Both the position numbers and the translations under genes were made by a program. The notes below the pieces were generated by a model that saw only the letters and a program-made list of their open reading frames with translations, did not search any database and was not told the origin of the DNA. Positions 44,035-54,491 of a stretch of 64,000 bases of DNA are shown in pieces. How positions within the stretch are numbered: position 1 is the stretch's first letter; every line of letters begins with the position of its first letter. The stretch is from positions 5,279,504 to 5,343,503 of the forward strand of contig OW285191.1 of NCBI GenBank assembly GCA_935421135.1, read 5' to 3'. Source of the DNA: Bugulina stolonifera (lineage: Eukaryota > Bryozoa > Gymnolaemata > Cheilostomatida > Bugulidae).

Positions 44035-46740
44035 CTAGATCATGGGTGTCTCTAGTGTCAAGTTAAGAAGGGTACGGTACAGCGTAGATTCTCTGGAGAC
44101 TACGTCCAAATCTGCTTGTACTAACTGGAGTTGCTGGGGGTGGTCCAGATGCTGGTTGGCTAGTTCGCGAAGAGCTATTTCTCGAGCATAGAGAGGTTCC
44201 AGGTGCTGGCGTAGAGTATCCCCCACCTGCTGACGGCTGGCAAGGTAGTGAATCCGTGGCTTGAGGTCAGCAAGTTGTTGCATGAGCCGGGTCTTCCAAG
44301 AGGGTAGACGTCCGCGTCGGCCAGGGGAGGTGACGCTTACAGCGGAGGTACTAGCACTGGGTCGCCAGGGAGAAGGTCCAGCAGGAGTGGTAGGCGACGA
44401 GGAAGAGGAGGAGGTAGCATCAGAAGGTGCTGAGTCGGGTGTCCGTTCTGGAGATGGAGAAGGACTGTGCCGTCTTTTAGGAGGCGGCTTCCGGGCAGAG
44501 GAGGTGCTAGGCAGGTAGACTGGCTTATTTGTTCCCGACTGTCCGTCCATGGTAGGACGACATGGTAAAAATGGTGGGGGATCCTTTACGCCCCACCATT
44601 CCATGAGGGCCGCGTAGTTGGGCCCATCCGTGAGGAAGAGACGTTTCCCACAGATACTGGATCTCCGACTGAAGTGATGGCCTAGTGCATCACGGCTAAC
44701 AGAGCTGCGTCCGCAGCGGCGGTAGAAGCGTGCGGAGTGCTGCCAGATATGTATATTCAGCCTCTTGAGGGTTCCGGAGAAGCCACACTTTGCACACTTA
44801 AGGTTAGGTTGACTCCTTCTGGCCAAGTCGTCTCGGGCCTGCTGGGTGAAGGTACTAATCCACGGCTTAGTGGCTCCGGAATGCTGGGATGACTTTATGG
44901 GTAGCTTGTCAGTAAGTTTGTGCAGCTTAATTGTAGCCAGCTTCAGGATAGAGGTGACAGGAGGTGGAGTAGGTGGAGGCGTGCTGTCTGGTGTGAGCGT
45001 CTTACTTACAGGAGACGCGTCTACAATACACAATTCATTGGATGTGTATCCTCCGCCTTCTAACTCATGCTCTTTCCTGTGGAAATGTTCAGGGGAATCC
45101 TCCTCTGTCCCGACTGGTCTATGCCGAGTGGGGAGGGAGAGAGAATTCATGCCTGACAGTTCCACAGGTGTGGGTTGTACCTCTAATTCTGGTTTGGTCC
45201 CTACTGGTAACACTGAGATTTGCTTACCTTCAGCTGTGAAGACAGGCTGATTGGAGTGATCTGTGTTGGAAGGAGTAGCCGTCTCGTCCATACGAGAAGG
45301 AGAAAGGATACGACTGCTGTTATTAGTTTCACCAGTGGCACGAGCAGGAGTGCAGAGGTTGTCACATGTAGGGATACATGTACTTCGGTGAAGTGCTGGA
45401 CGAGAAAGGACTACTCGTCTGTGAGCTGTCGTATTTATACTAGCCGAGGGATGAGCAATTGGCTCAATTGTAGGCAATGCCTCAGGCACATTTTCTTTGT
45501 TCGACTCGTCAAATAAGCGCGGGAACACGGCAATAGTTGCCTTCGATTGCTTCTTATCCGCTTCATGGAATTTCGAAAGTTCGGCAATCTGTATCTTCGG
45601 CTGAAATTGTTCGGCAATGCTGGATTCCGTACAAGAACATTTCGCTCTTTGTACTTGAACTGCTGGCAGTATAGACGGTATCTCCGTCTTTGGGATTGTG
45701 TCTTGGAGGTCGGCTACGCGATACTTCGCGTCCTCTGGACCATGTCGGGCTGTTGAAACTTGAACATTCTTCGAGAGGTTCAGAGGTAGCTCTTCTGTTT
45801 GGTCCAGCACGGTTTGCTCCGTGTCGATCCTCAGGCCGCGGACTTGGACTGTAGTGTCTGGCAGTTCTACACACGATGAGTCGTCCGTCGGGGTATACTG
45901 AATTTTGGAGGGAATCAGTTGCTGATTAGTATCGGGTCTGGACGTGCCCACATCCTGTTGGTCCTTCTGAGTTGAGGACAGGTCGGGTTTGCCTTGTGAG
46001 GTCTGGTCCGACTGGGCGGGACTTATGAGTCGTTCTTTCAGCCTTGGGGGGTGATCTGTGGTCACTTCGGTTGTGTCCGGCTTTGAGTGGAGTCGTTTCT
46101 TGCCTGGTTTTGGCCTAGTGGGTATAGGTTCATCCACTGTGACGGGTGTGGGTGACACCGTCGGCCTAGAGTGTGATGGGCTAGTCATACGTGGGATTTT
46201 CCGTTTGGAGCGGCTACTCTTGTCTTTAGGCTTAGTGGGTATAGGTTCTTTCACTAGGACGGGTTCTGATGTGTCCGTCGGCCTTTGTGGACGACCATTG
46301 TGGTTTGGTCCACTTTCCTTAGGTTTGGCCTCAGTAGGAATGGGTTCATCTACTGGGACGGGTTCTGATGTGTCCGTCGGCCTCTGTGGAAGACCATTGT
46401 GGTGTGGTCCACCTTCTCCTTGCTGGGCTCCAGTAGGAATGGGTTCATCTACTGGGACGGGTTCTGATGTGTCCGTCGGCCCCTGTGGACAACCATTGTG
46501 GTTTAGTCCACCTTCTCCTAGGTTGTTGTCTGTGTCGGCCACAGTAGGAATGGGGTCATCTACTGGGACCGGTTCCGGTGTGACCGTCGGTCCGTCATCC
46601 GCTTCTTGACATTTCTGTAGGAGGGTGTGTAGGGCTTTCCGTAGGAGGTCAGCGGGAAGCTCCTCTTGTTGTTTTGGAGGACTGGTCCTGCCATCTTTGT
46701 TACGTAGGAAGGCTGCTCCGGTTTCCAGTGCTTCCTCCAT
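44035..46740 (-). CDS. R2 Gag C-terminus plus zinc-finger-like ORF
   Basis: 901 codons from an internal ATG at 46740. Without the duplication at 46545-47668 this frame would be continuous with the R2 Gag start at 47770, unlike R1, where a frameshift separates the two. The N-terminal end aligns with the end of R1 Gag. A Pro/Thr-rich repeat region follows with four EPVPVDEPIPT-type units (about residues 58-200). The Cys/His cluster at about 646-690 has C-x2-C, H-x3-H and a later Cys and His group. The C-terminal part (about 820-890) is Leu/Gln-rich and likely a coiled coil. The DTG protease seen in R1 is missing. Conservation of the cluster and tail, despite divergence elsewhere, argues that they mattered for the element. 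Confidence 0.7.
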   Translation of the reverse strand: MEEALETGAAFLRNKDGRTSPPKQQEELPADLLRKALHTLLQKCQEADDGPTVTPEPVPVDDPIPTVADTDNNLGEGGLNHNGCPQGPTDTSEPVPVDEPIPTGAQQGEGGPHHNGLPQRPTDTSEPVPVDEPIPTEAKPKESGPNHNGRPQRPTDTSEPVLVKEPIPTKPKDKSSRSKRKIPRMTSPSHSRPTVSPTPVTVDEPIPTRPKPGKKRLHSKPDTTEVTTDHPPRLKERLISPAQSDQTSQGKPDLSSTQKDQQDVGTSRPDTNQQLIPSKIQYTPTDDSSCVELPDTTVQVRGLRIDTEQTVLDQTEELPLNLSKNVQVSTARHGPEDAKYRVADLQDTIPKTEIPSILPAVQVQRAKCSCTESSIAEQFQPKIQIAELSKFHEADKKQSKATIAVFPRLFDESNKENVPEALPTIEPIAHPSASINTTAHRRVVLSRPALHRSTCIPTCDNLCTPARATGETNNSSRILSPSRMDETATPSNTDHSNQPVFTAEGKQISVLPVGTKPELEVQPTPVELSGMNSLSLPTRHRPVGTEEDSPEHFHRKEHELEGGGYTSNELCIVDASPVSKTLTPDSTPPPTPPPVTSILKLATIKLHKLTDKLPIKSSQHSGATKPWISTFTQQARDDLARRSQPNLKCAKCGFSGTLKRLNIHIWQHSARFYRRCGRSSVSRDALGHHFSRRSSICGKRLFLTDGPNYAALMEWWGVKDPPPFLPCRPTMDGQSGTNKPVYLPSTSSARKPPPKRRHSPSPSPERTPDSAPSDATSSSSSSPTTPAGPSPWRPSASTSAVSVTSPGRRGRLPSWKTRLMQQLADLKPRIHYLASRQQVGDTLRQHLEPLYAREIALRELANQHLDHPQQLQLVQADLDVVSRESTLYRTLLNLTLETPMI

Positions 46741-47668
46741 ATCATCGGGCTGTAACCATGTGTAGTACCATCATAGGCCGTGGCTGTGGACTTTGAGGCA
46801 GAACTTCTCAACAGTCCATTCGTCCAAAGATGCAGGGGGTGCTCCTTCAAAGGCTGTCGCCATCAGTCTACGGATGAGAGCTGCATAGTCTCTGAATGAC
46901 GTGTGGGTTGGCTGTTCCAGGGTGGACAGCTACCATCGGGCTTCTCTGGCAGATAGTCCATACTGTTCCCTCAGTCGGGAAAATATCTCTTCGACTGATC
47001 GGGGTCGTCCGCATTCTTGTGCGGGCCCGTGTAGGGCGGCTCTAAGCCGTATGAGGCATGCTCTGTCATTCCAGTTGCAACGCTCTGCCATAGCGGTGAA
47101 GTCTTCTAGGAATGGGGTCATCTACTGGGACCGGTTCCGGTGTGACCGTCGGTCCGTCATCCGCTTCTTGACATTTCTGTAGGAGGGTGTGTAGGGCTTT
47201 CCGTAGGAGGTCAGCGGGAAGCTCCTCTTGTTGTTTTGGAGGACTGGTCCTGCCATCTTTGTTACGTAGGAAGGCTGCTCCGGTTTCCAGTGCTTCCTCC
47301 ATATCATCGGGCTGTAACCATGTGTAGTACCATCATAGGCCGTGGCTGTGGACTTTGAGGCAGAACTTCTCAACAGTCCATTCGTCCAAAGATGCAGGGG
47401 GTGCTCCTTCAAAGGCTGTCGCCATCAGTCTACGGATGAGAGCTGCATAGTCTCTGAATGACGTGTGGGTTGGCTGTTCCAGGGTGGACAGCTACCATCG
47501 GGCTTCTCTGGCAGATAGTCCATACTGTTCCCTCAGTCGGGAAAATATCTCTTCGACTGATCGGGGTCGTCCGCATTCTTGTGCGGGCCCGTGTAGGGCG
47601 GCTCTAAGCCGTATGAGGCATGCTCTGTCATTCCAGTTGCAACGCTCTGCCATAGCGGTGAAGTCTTC
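46545..47668. repeat. 562-bp perfect tandem duplication in R2 gag
   Basis: 46545-47106 is repeated as 47107-47668 with no difference I can find, including both in-frame stops. The length is not a multiple of three, so it shifts the reading frame. It is either a very recent event or an assembly artefact. Confidence 0.85.
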
Positions 47669-47770
47669 TATGAAGAGTTCTACGTCCTCTTGTCCGTTGT
47701 AGCTGAGTGTTTTAAGATCCTGCTCGGCTTGGTACATTACCTGCTGAAGCAGGTTCCTTATTCGGTCCAT
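47122..47770 (-). pseudogene. gag: R2 Gag, 5' part, with stop codons
   Basis: Starts ATG at 47770. The first 92 codons match R1 Gag (DVELFIEDF, GPAQECGRP, YGLSAREAR). The frame then meets a TAG at the position where R1 has a Gln codon, and about 60 codons later a TGA. Beyond both stops the similarity to R1 Gag continues in the same frame, so these are point nonsense mutations. No functional Gag can be made from this copy. Confidence 0.75.
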
Positions 47771-48083
47771 GTCGGTAGGGTGTCGGGTAGTGAGTTAAAC
47801 TGCTTTGGTTTGTTAGGCCGTGTCGGCCTAGTCGACGTACTGAGTACCGTCAATCTATTCTGGATCCGAGGTCGGTCTTTGATTGAAGATCCGGCGTAGG
47901 TCGGGCTACATCCAGCGGAACCACGAGAATTATGGGTGCACTTTAGCGTTTGTCACCTTCTCGTAAAAGGGTTCCCGGGTCCGAGTCCTTAATCGCCGTC
48001 GAAGTATTGAAGAATGAGGTCGGTCGGGTTACCCGAGGCCGAGGTCACCTTCCTTCGCTTCGTATCGTAAGAGTACGACCTTA

Positions 48084-48103
48084 GAATCCCACCGCTGCCA
48101 CCA
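48084..48103 (-). other. R2 primer-binding site, tRNA-Leu
   Basis: The minus strand reads TGGTGGCAGCGGTGGGAT, identical to the R1 site, with the same one-base spacing from the LTR. Confidence 0.85.
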
Positions 48104-48104
48104 A

Positions 48105-48775
48105 TGTAATGGTTTCTGTGATTTGGTGCGGTCGTCCTTGGACGACTATCGACCCAGAAATGAAGTGCCTATGAGTGGTAATAGGACTTCGCATTACATG
48201 AAAGACCGAGCGGTCTCAGTAGCCCAAATACTACCAAAGACGACCCATCTGATCTCAAGTCCGACCTTCAGACTATACAATGAAAGAGAGTAGTTCGACC
48301 TAGTAGGCGGTTCGCTAAGCGAATGACCCAGTAAAAGGAAGAGAAAGTCCCTGTATCAAGTATAGATGTGTCTTTATTGAAAGCCAAGTGTAGACTGAGA
48401 CAATGAACAGTAAAACAGTGCCCTTTATATAGTATAAGGACTTCCGGCCGACGTGACGTCGGGAAAAGACGACGTGTGGTCGTCCGGAAGTTGCGCAACA
48501 AGATGGCCGCCGGAAGCCCGACGGCCGACCCAAAATAGGTCGGGTTCTACAAAAGTTGCTTATAATGGTCCAATTCATGTACAAAATGAATATCAATGGA
48601 TTCTGAGAGGTCGGGCCTCTGTACATGGGTATAAAAGGCATTAAAAGACTTAGATATAATCATATAATCATATACAACAATATAAGAGTAAAGTACAAGC
48701 AGATATATACATGTATGCACACAATAATGAGTGTCAGATGTAAGATACGACTGGGCGTACCATCACACCATCACA
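48105..48775 (-). repeat. R2 5' LTR with duplicated end
   Basis: TGTAATGG on the left; the right end carries CCATCACA twice (48760-48767 and 48768-48775) before the ATAT duplication. The other LTR has it once. Confidence 0.8.
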
Positions 48776-49070
48776 ATATTATGCATTTTGATATCTAAAT
48801 CGAAATATTATTATTTCCCATCGAAATGTAATAATGCTGTAACTTGTTCATGTTTCTTACAGTTCTTTAGTCTTTGGAAGTGGGAAAAGAGCTTGCATTG
48901 GGAAGAGTTTGGCAGAAAGTAGAATAATTCTCTTTCTGGCTCACATCTTACAGAAGTTTACCATTGAACCAGTGGGAGAGTTACCAAACCGTGATGTCAG
49001 AAAGTACACATTAGACTTTTTATTGAATCCACCTGCCGTGAATGCCCGGTTTATCCGGCGACAGCAATAA

Positions 49071-50021
49071 GGTTAAACAGCATAATCTGTTTGGCAGACC
49101 TGGTCAAGATATTTTCCCTTCTTTTACTACGTATGCAAACCATTTTTCAACCATATTATGTGTTAACACTAATTCTCAAAATTTTAGCCTCATCACCACT
49201 GGTTTTAATGTACAATGTAAGAGTACTCACTGCACATGACACTACTTCTAGTACTGAGCTTGGTTATCTTCTTGTTGTTTTCACAGTTGTACATGATTGT
49301 ACATACCACAATTTTGATCAGCATCCTGCATTCTATTTACATCATATGTAATTTACTACTGTATTTATGTCACACTGCAAAATGCTCTATGATAGGCTTT
49401 CCCCATGTATGAGTGAATAGCGTATAATATTATTATGATAATAGGATAATACATTTATTAATATGAGAGTATAGGGTTTTCCAATATTGGATGCTGTGCT
49501 GTGAGATAACATAAGAGTATAGTTAAATAATTAATTATCAATATTAAATCATTTATTGTTACAAAATGTCATATTCCAATGTTATAACAAGTCGCTGGTC
49601 CAATACACACACGTAACAGTTAGAATCGACATAATATCCTAAAATCACGACAATTTTACCCAAGGTCAAAATTACTACTTGGGTCGTGACGGCCCTTAAC
49701 TTGTATAATCAAATGCTGAGTGATTTTAAACATTAAACCGTTTATGACTGGAGAGGTGTAATAAATTTTGTAGGAATTCAAAGTTTCTTAGTCGAATATA
49801 TTACCTTTGTTGTCACATGCTTTCAAAATGAGAAAACTGATAATGATTTCTTGTCTAAAATACTGGTGAATCACTATAGATTATTTACTGTGTTAAATAG
49901 ATTTTGTTCAGTTCTTATAATTTTTCCATTTACATGTACAACTGGAGCCTAATTGACTGATGAGCTGTCACATTGCCAACTAAATTATTATATTTGTGTT
50001 GCCAAACACCTTTCTTTTACG
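49071..50021. other. intergenic, no gene recognised
   Basis: AT-rich sequence downstream of P450-B. I see no exon or repeat I can name. Confidence 0.4.
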
Positions 50022-50199
50022 AAGCTGCCCCATATCAGAGCTAATCGAGGGCCCACCACGGCTCCTAGAGCTGGATATTATCGCAGTTAGATATAGCATG
50101 GAGGAAAACCTTCTTCAGGTTGAAAACCTCAAGGTCATGGGGTGGTACCCATGTTTGTGCGAAGAGCTTGCGTCATTGCTGCAAGCCCAGAGTGACAAG
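50022..50199 (-). repeat. dispersed repeat family 3, copy 2
   Basis: The reverse complement aligns with 30585-30850: 'cagctctaggagcc' near the 3' part, 'gcagcaatgacg' near the 5' part. The 80-codon ORF over this segment is therefore a shadow of the repeat. Confidence 0.55.
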
Positions 50200-50464
50200 C
50201 GCCAGACCACTCGCGGCCGCCAACACTTAATAGACTAGTTTGACACCTGGTACAAATTTTATCCAGCGTTGAAATGAAAATTTAGCCTCCTCATAACTAC
50301 ATGTATAATAATTATGATATTTTTGGGAGAAGATAACTTCAGAGCAATATTGTCAATCAATCACCGTCTATTAAATACAGTAGAAGATAACTCTTAATTC
50401 CGGTTAGATTTCTGCTAGTGAACTTTGTTGACATTATGTTGTATCATGTTACCTCGTATTCTAT

Positions 50465-50790
50465 GCATCTATGTGTATGCATATGTGTATCATGCATGTA
50501 AGTGTGTATGCATGCATGTGTATGCATGTAAGTGTGTATGCATGCATGTGTATGCATGTGTGCCTATGCCTGTGCATCTATGTGTGTGCGTCTATGCGTG
50601 CACGTCTATGCATGTACGGCTATGCATGTACGTCTATGGATGTACATTTGTGTGCGTCTATGAATGTATCCGTGTCTATGCATGTACATCTATCTTACAT
50701 GTACGTCTATGCCTGTACCTCTAATACTTGTGCGTCTATGTATGTACGATTATGCATGTACATCTATCCGTGTACATCTATTATACATGT
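50465..50790. repeat. TATGCATGTG-type minisatellite
   Basis: Degenerate 10-12-bp units (tatgcatgtg, tctatgcatgtacg) repeat for about 325 bp. Long ORFs in several frames here are by-products of the repeat. Confidence 0.8.
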
Positions 50791-51328
50791 ATACTCATGA
50801 GAATTTGGTTGATTGATTGATTTGCTACTAGAACACTTTGTTTAGAACAATATCGGAGGTCAGCTGTTTGCATAAGAATAATATTATTAATAAGCAAATC
50901 ATTTTTTTCAAGAAAACGATGCGGTCATCTTGGGAATGTCAGTATTTCTACATGTTTTTCAAAGGGCAACAGCAAATGATACGGCAACTAAAATGTGTAT
51001 AAAATAAGATAAAAAATTAATGTTGAGTTACACCAGCCCATGCAGAGTGTGCTGAAGTGATGAGCATTACTTTATTTCTTTTGTGTAAAATATAATTAGT
51101 AACGTTATGTTTAACATTGCTGAGAATATCCTCAAAGTGTTGTATGTGTAAATGCGTGGCTGTGAATATGCATTTTATTATCAATTTCTACTATATTATT
51201 GTAGAAGACAATGGGGGTGTCCAACAATAATGAGACCTGGTGGTCAAGGGCTTCCAATTATTAAAACATGTCCGTATAAATATATAATAATATATTAAAG
51301 TGTCACCCTGACATAGCCTGGTCAATGA

Positions 51329-53054
51329 CTATATGTTTAGATTAGAGCAGTAGCTTGGTACGTCAAACACACTTGGGTCCGAAATAGAGAGACTCATGTT
51401 CCCAAACTGGAAGGCCATCATCTGTGGTACTGAAACAAAACAGCATGCAGCCATTACCTCTGCAATATTTCACACTACACAGCCTGTATGTGTTTCTAGT
51501 ACTATGTTACATGTATTCAGTGAAAAGGTTTAAAGGATAATTATATAACTAGGCATATAACATCAATCAATTGAACCAGAGGTCCATGATTGTAGTGCAT
51601 TGGAATAAATTGATAAAAAATAGTACACAATTATATTTTGTACTGTGAGCTGTTTTGCACATGATAACCTGGTCAAGTGTGGCATGCTGACAATTGTGAC
51701 TTACTTCCAGCAAACCCCTGTTCCAGAACTTCTGATACCATAGTGAAACTGTCTCTAAGAACAGTTATAGCTCCTTTACCTTCAACTTTGTATGTGTCAG
51801 TCATCTGATTACCGATAGTCCAAGAGCCGATGTAGGAAAGGGAACCTACAAAATGATGGTGCCTTCAATATGGCCAGGTGAATAGCCCACTTTGTCGACA
51901 GTATTAAGTAAACAATGTCAAGTGTGACTTAAGCTGCAGACTCAGGGTATTGTAACAATGGAAGATTTTCAATCTCACTCACACTTCTATTGTATTGTTG
52001 TGGTATTTAACAATTATGAATGTTATTACTTTTTGTCCTATATAATATGCATGTTCCTTAATCTAGCGCAAGTACATGTAAGCGAATTATTATTGTGAAA
52101 GATTATTCATGCACCAACATGTACACCTATACACTAAGACAGAGCAGCTCATCTTTTTGTCTTACTATTGAAGCAATAAAAAATTTTATCTTGAATTTAT
52201 AGGCTAACATTAAGCAATCAAAGACACACAGGCTAATATTAGGCGATAAAAGGTACAAAGGCTAATATTAACCAATCACAGGAACACAGGCTAATATTAG
52301 GCAATCAAAGGAACACAGGCTAATATTAGGCAATAAAAGGTACACAGGCTAATGTTAGGTAATAAAAGGTACACAGGCTAAGGTTAGGCAATAAAAGGTA
52401 CACAGGCTAAGGTTGGGCCATAAAAGGTACACAGGATGATACTAGGCAATAAATGGGACACTTACTGCTATCTGTGCAATGCTGTTCAAGAGGTACAGGT
52501 GGCATCTTGTAGCATTTCTTCTTCATTCTGTCTATCAAGTAGGAACTCGACTACAAATACATAATCTTAGAATAATCTACGACGGCCAATGGATCCAGGC
52601 TAAATGCACTTAGGTGTGACACCGCTTTAATATGCCTGATCCCTACCATGAATTCTACGCAGGAGCTCAAAGCATGCTATAAACAATAAAATACAGTGTA
52701 ACTTTGCATACGCCTATGCAACAACCATAGCAGTACGACTCACATACGCATTTAAACTAGTAATTAATGTTAGGAATTACAACTTACCTCTAGGTTTAGA
52801 TAGGTGTAGTTTGCTACTAGTTTGTCATAAGAGTACACATTCTCAAACATAACCAATGAATTACTTTTGTAATCAACTGCAGTCCATCCAGCAATATCTA
52901 AAATCTGGAACTGTCCTTGCGGAGACTGTGCCAGTTTGGCAAAAGCAGAAGCCTCCCACTGTGCAGGCATGCACTTTCTCTCCCCTCTGTATGGAGAGGC
53001 AGGTGCCCCAAGTGTCAGCTGTATTAGCAGCAGTGCTAAACAGTACTTGTACAT
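51329..53054 (-). CDS. ependymin-family secreted protein
   Basis: Four exons on the minus strand: 52788-53054, 52466-52550, 51705-51845 and 51329-51429, with GT-AG borders and consistent phases (0, 1, 1), giving 197 residues. A signal peptide (YCLALLLIQLTLGAPA) is followed by a Cys and the CMPAQWEA start typical of ependymin-related proteins. CYKMPPVPLEQHC is in exon 2. The C-terminus has ISDPSVFDVPSYC, very like the family's ending DPSVF..P..C. Length and cysteine layout fit the family (extracellular, calcium- or lipid-associated beta proteins; precise role uncertain). The start is the only ATG before the signal peptide. Intron 2 holds a 29-bp minisatellite that reaches almost to the donor site. 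Confidence 0.8.
52201..52461. repeat. 9 x 29-bp minisatellite in an ependymin-gene intron
   Basis: Nine direct units of exactly 29 bp (consensus begins aggctaatattaggcaat) run from 52201 to 52461. The last unit ends within the donor consensus of the exon at 52466-52550. Confidence 0.9.
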
Positions 53055-54491
53055 GATGACTGTGCCCTGAAAAGATTATGTGAACTGAATGCAAAGCAGG
53101 CCTGCAAGCAAATGCATAGGCAAATGATCAAATAGTATTAAGTCAATTTAGACCAGCAGCCTTAATTGGTCGCTATTCAGGTAAACAATGTTCTATTGAA
53201 TGCAGAGGGTCACATGATATATCTTATGATTATAATATCCTCATCCTAATGTGACTGGGTTTTTATTATCCCTTTATTTGAAGAATACCCATGCAGAAAC
53301 TTATCCCATAACACTTTGTTCCTATATACAACAAGGAAGGCTTTTGCTGCAAAAACATACACAAGTAAATAACAAGGAGGTACCCAATGGGCTAGATACA
53401 GCATGCAATAGTCTACTGGCTAATTGTGTAAATATGACAGCACACATGCATCAGTGTTAACATGACCTGTCTACAACCAGCTAATTCCATGTTCAGTTAA
53501 AGAGTGGGTCACCAACCACATAATGTGGTTTGCCAGGCACATTAATGGATCAATAATAGGTTTGAAAGCTCAGCTTGTTAAACTTTGAAACCCGCATGGA
53601 TAATAGCTCAGTTACCTTTGCTTAGTAAAGCTACTAATAGTAAAACCTCATAATATTTTGGTAGTTGGGTACGAAGGGCATTTCACAGCTGTTGATCTGT
53701 TGTGAAATGCCCTTCGTACAAAAGCAAAATCTCAGCAAAAGTTTTAAGGGATAATTTAATGTTCAATTTGTGTTTGAATTGCAATCAATAGTGCAATGTA
53801 GAGGTATGAGTAAGAGGACACAACTCTGCAGCTTTCCGACCAATCGCTGTTGACCTGAATTGGCTATCTTGGCAACATTTGGCTACAAAGCTACATTAAA
53901 CGTGTACATAAATCACTAGCCACAAGCTTTTCAAGCATGAAAAAATATCCCCAACAATTTAGTGCTGTGTACTACTGCCATGTAGGCTAGTCATAGTACG
54001 GAAACGACTAAATACCGTGTAGTATTTCAGTGTTACAATGGCAGTATTTTTTGCACCAACATGGCAGTACTTTTAAACCGATATTAAATGTTTAAGCATT
54101 ATGACTCCATCAGCAATTTATTAATAATGTTAACATGTACATGTAAATTACAATAAGTTTTACAGCAATATTAGCAGCAGCATTGGTGTAGTACAAGTAG
54201 CAGGTTTGGTAGGCAGCATATTATAGCATCATTTTAGAGTAATGCATTAGCAGTGCTGTAGCAGTCGTACAGCTATTAACAACAAACTATAATGTATGTA
54301 GCAGCTATCCTTTAATAGCACTGGTTGCACAATCGTCAATACATTGTAAAAGAAAAGACAATTGTAAAAAAATATGCTAAACATTCCAAAACTATTCAAA
54401 TGAGTAAAATAAAATCATAGGCGTAACTTAGAACATAAAGAATAGAGAATTGTGCCATTTATCACATTGACTGGCTGAGTGAGCAGGAGAG
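53055..54491. other. intergenic between divergent genes
   Basis: The presumed promoter region shared by the ependymin gene (minus) and P450-C (plus). It holds a perfect hairpin at 53669-53719 and otherwise nothing I recognise. Confidence 0.4.
53669..53719. repeat. perfect 19-bp hairpin
   Basis: GTACGAAGGGCATTTCACA at 53669-53687 and its exact reverse complement at 53701-53719, with a 13-nt loop. Flanks show no longer terminal repeat, so a foldback MITE core or a small-RNA precursor are both possible. Confidence 0.8.

Larger units (their letters stand above)
43357..48775 (-). mobile_element. LTR retrotransposon R2, Gag/zinc-finger type, no RT, degraded
   Basis: A 5.4-kb relative of R1 in antisense, flanked by ATAT on both sides. 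LTRs are 43357-44021 and 48105-48775. They differ at many positions, so it is older than R1. The element has the same tRNA-Leu primer site and purine tract as R1. The internal region encodes Gag, interrupted by two stops and a 562-bp tandem duplication, and a 901-codon ORF with the R1-type Cys/His cluster and C-terminal coiled coil. No RT or integrase motif was found, and no D-T/S-G protease motif either. It is inserted in P450-B intron 9. Confidence 0.85.
19917..49070 (+). pseudogene. cytochrome P450, clan-2-like (P450-B), inactivated
   Basis: Ten exons: 19917-19994, 20244-20442, 20594-20664, 21666-21869, 25886-26110, 26868-26962 continued at 27565-27593, 28006-28138, 28260-28374, 43147-43292 and 48863-49070 (TAA). 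A full-length product would be about 500 residues: an N-terminal membrane anchor ending FLKWLW, the hinge IPGPRGLPILGN, I-helix AGLGTS, K-helix ENLR, PERF and heme loop FGSGKRACIG. Three lesions are seen: an in-frame TAA at 20605-20607 where A and C have CAA, a TAG at 26928-26930, and a 598-bp TTAA-flanked element inside exon 6. All other exon lengths and phases match P450-A and P450-C, so decay is recent. Introns 4, 8 and 9 are enlarged by transposons. An assembly or sequencing error could explain one stop but hardly all three lesions. Confidence 0.85.

Noticed and set aside
49996..50238. 80-codon ORF as a small gene
   Set aside because: It overlaps the antisense copy of dispersed repeat family 3; no homologue recognised.
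50425..50800. Cys/Met-rich ORFs of about 100 codons
   Set aside because: Produced by the TATGCATGTG minisatellite, open in several frames.
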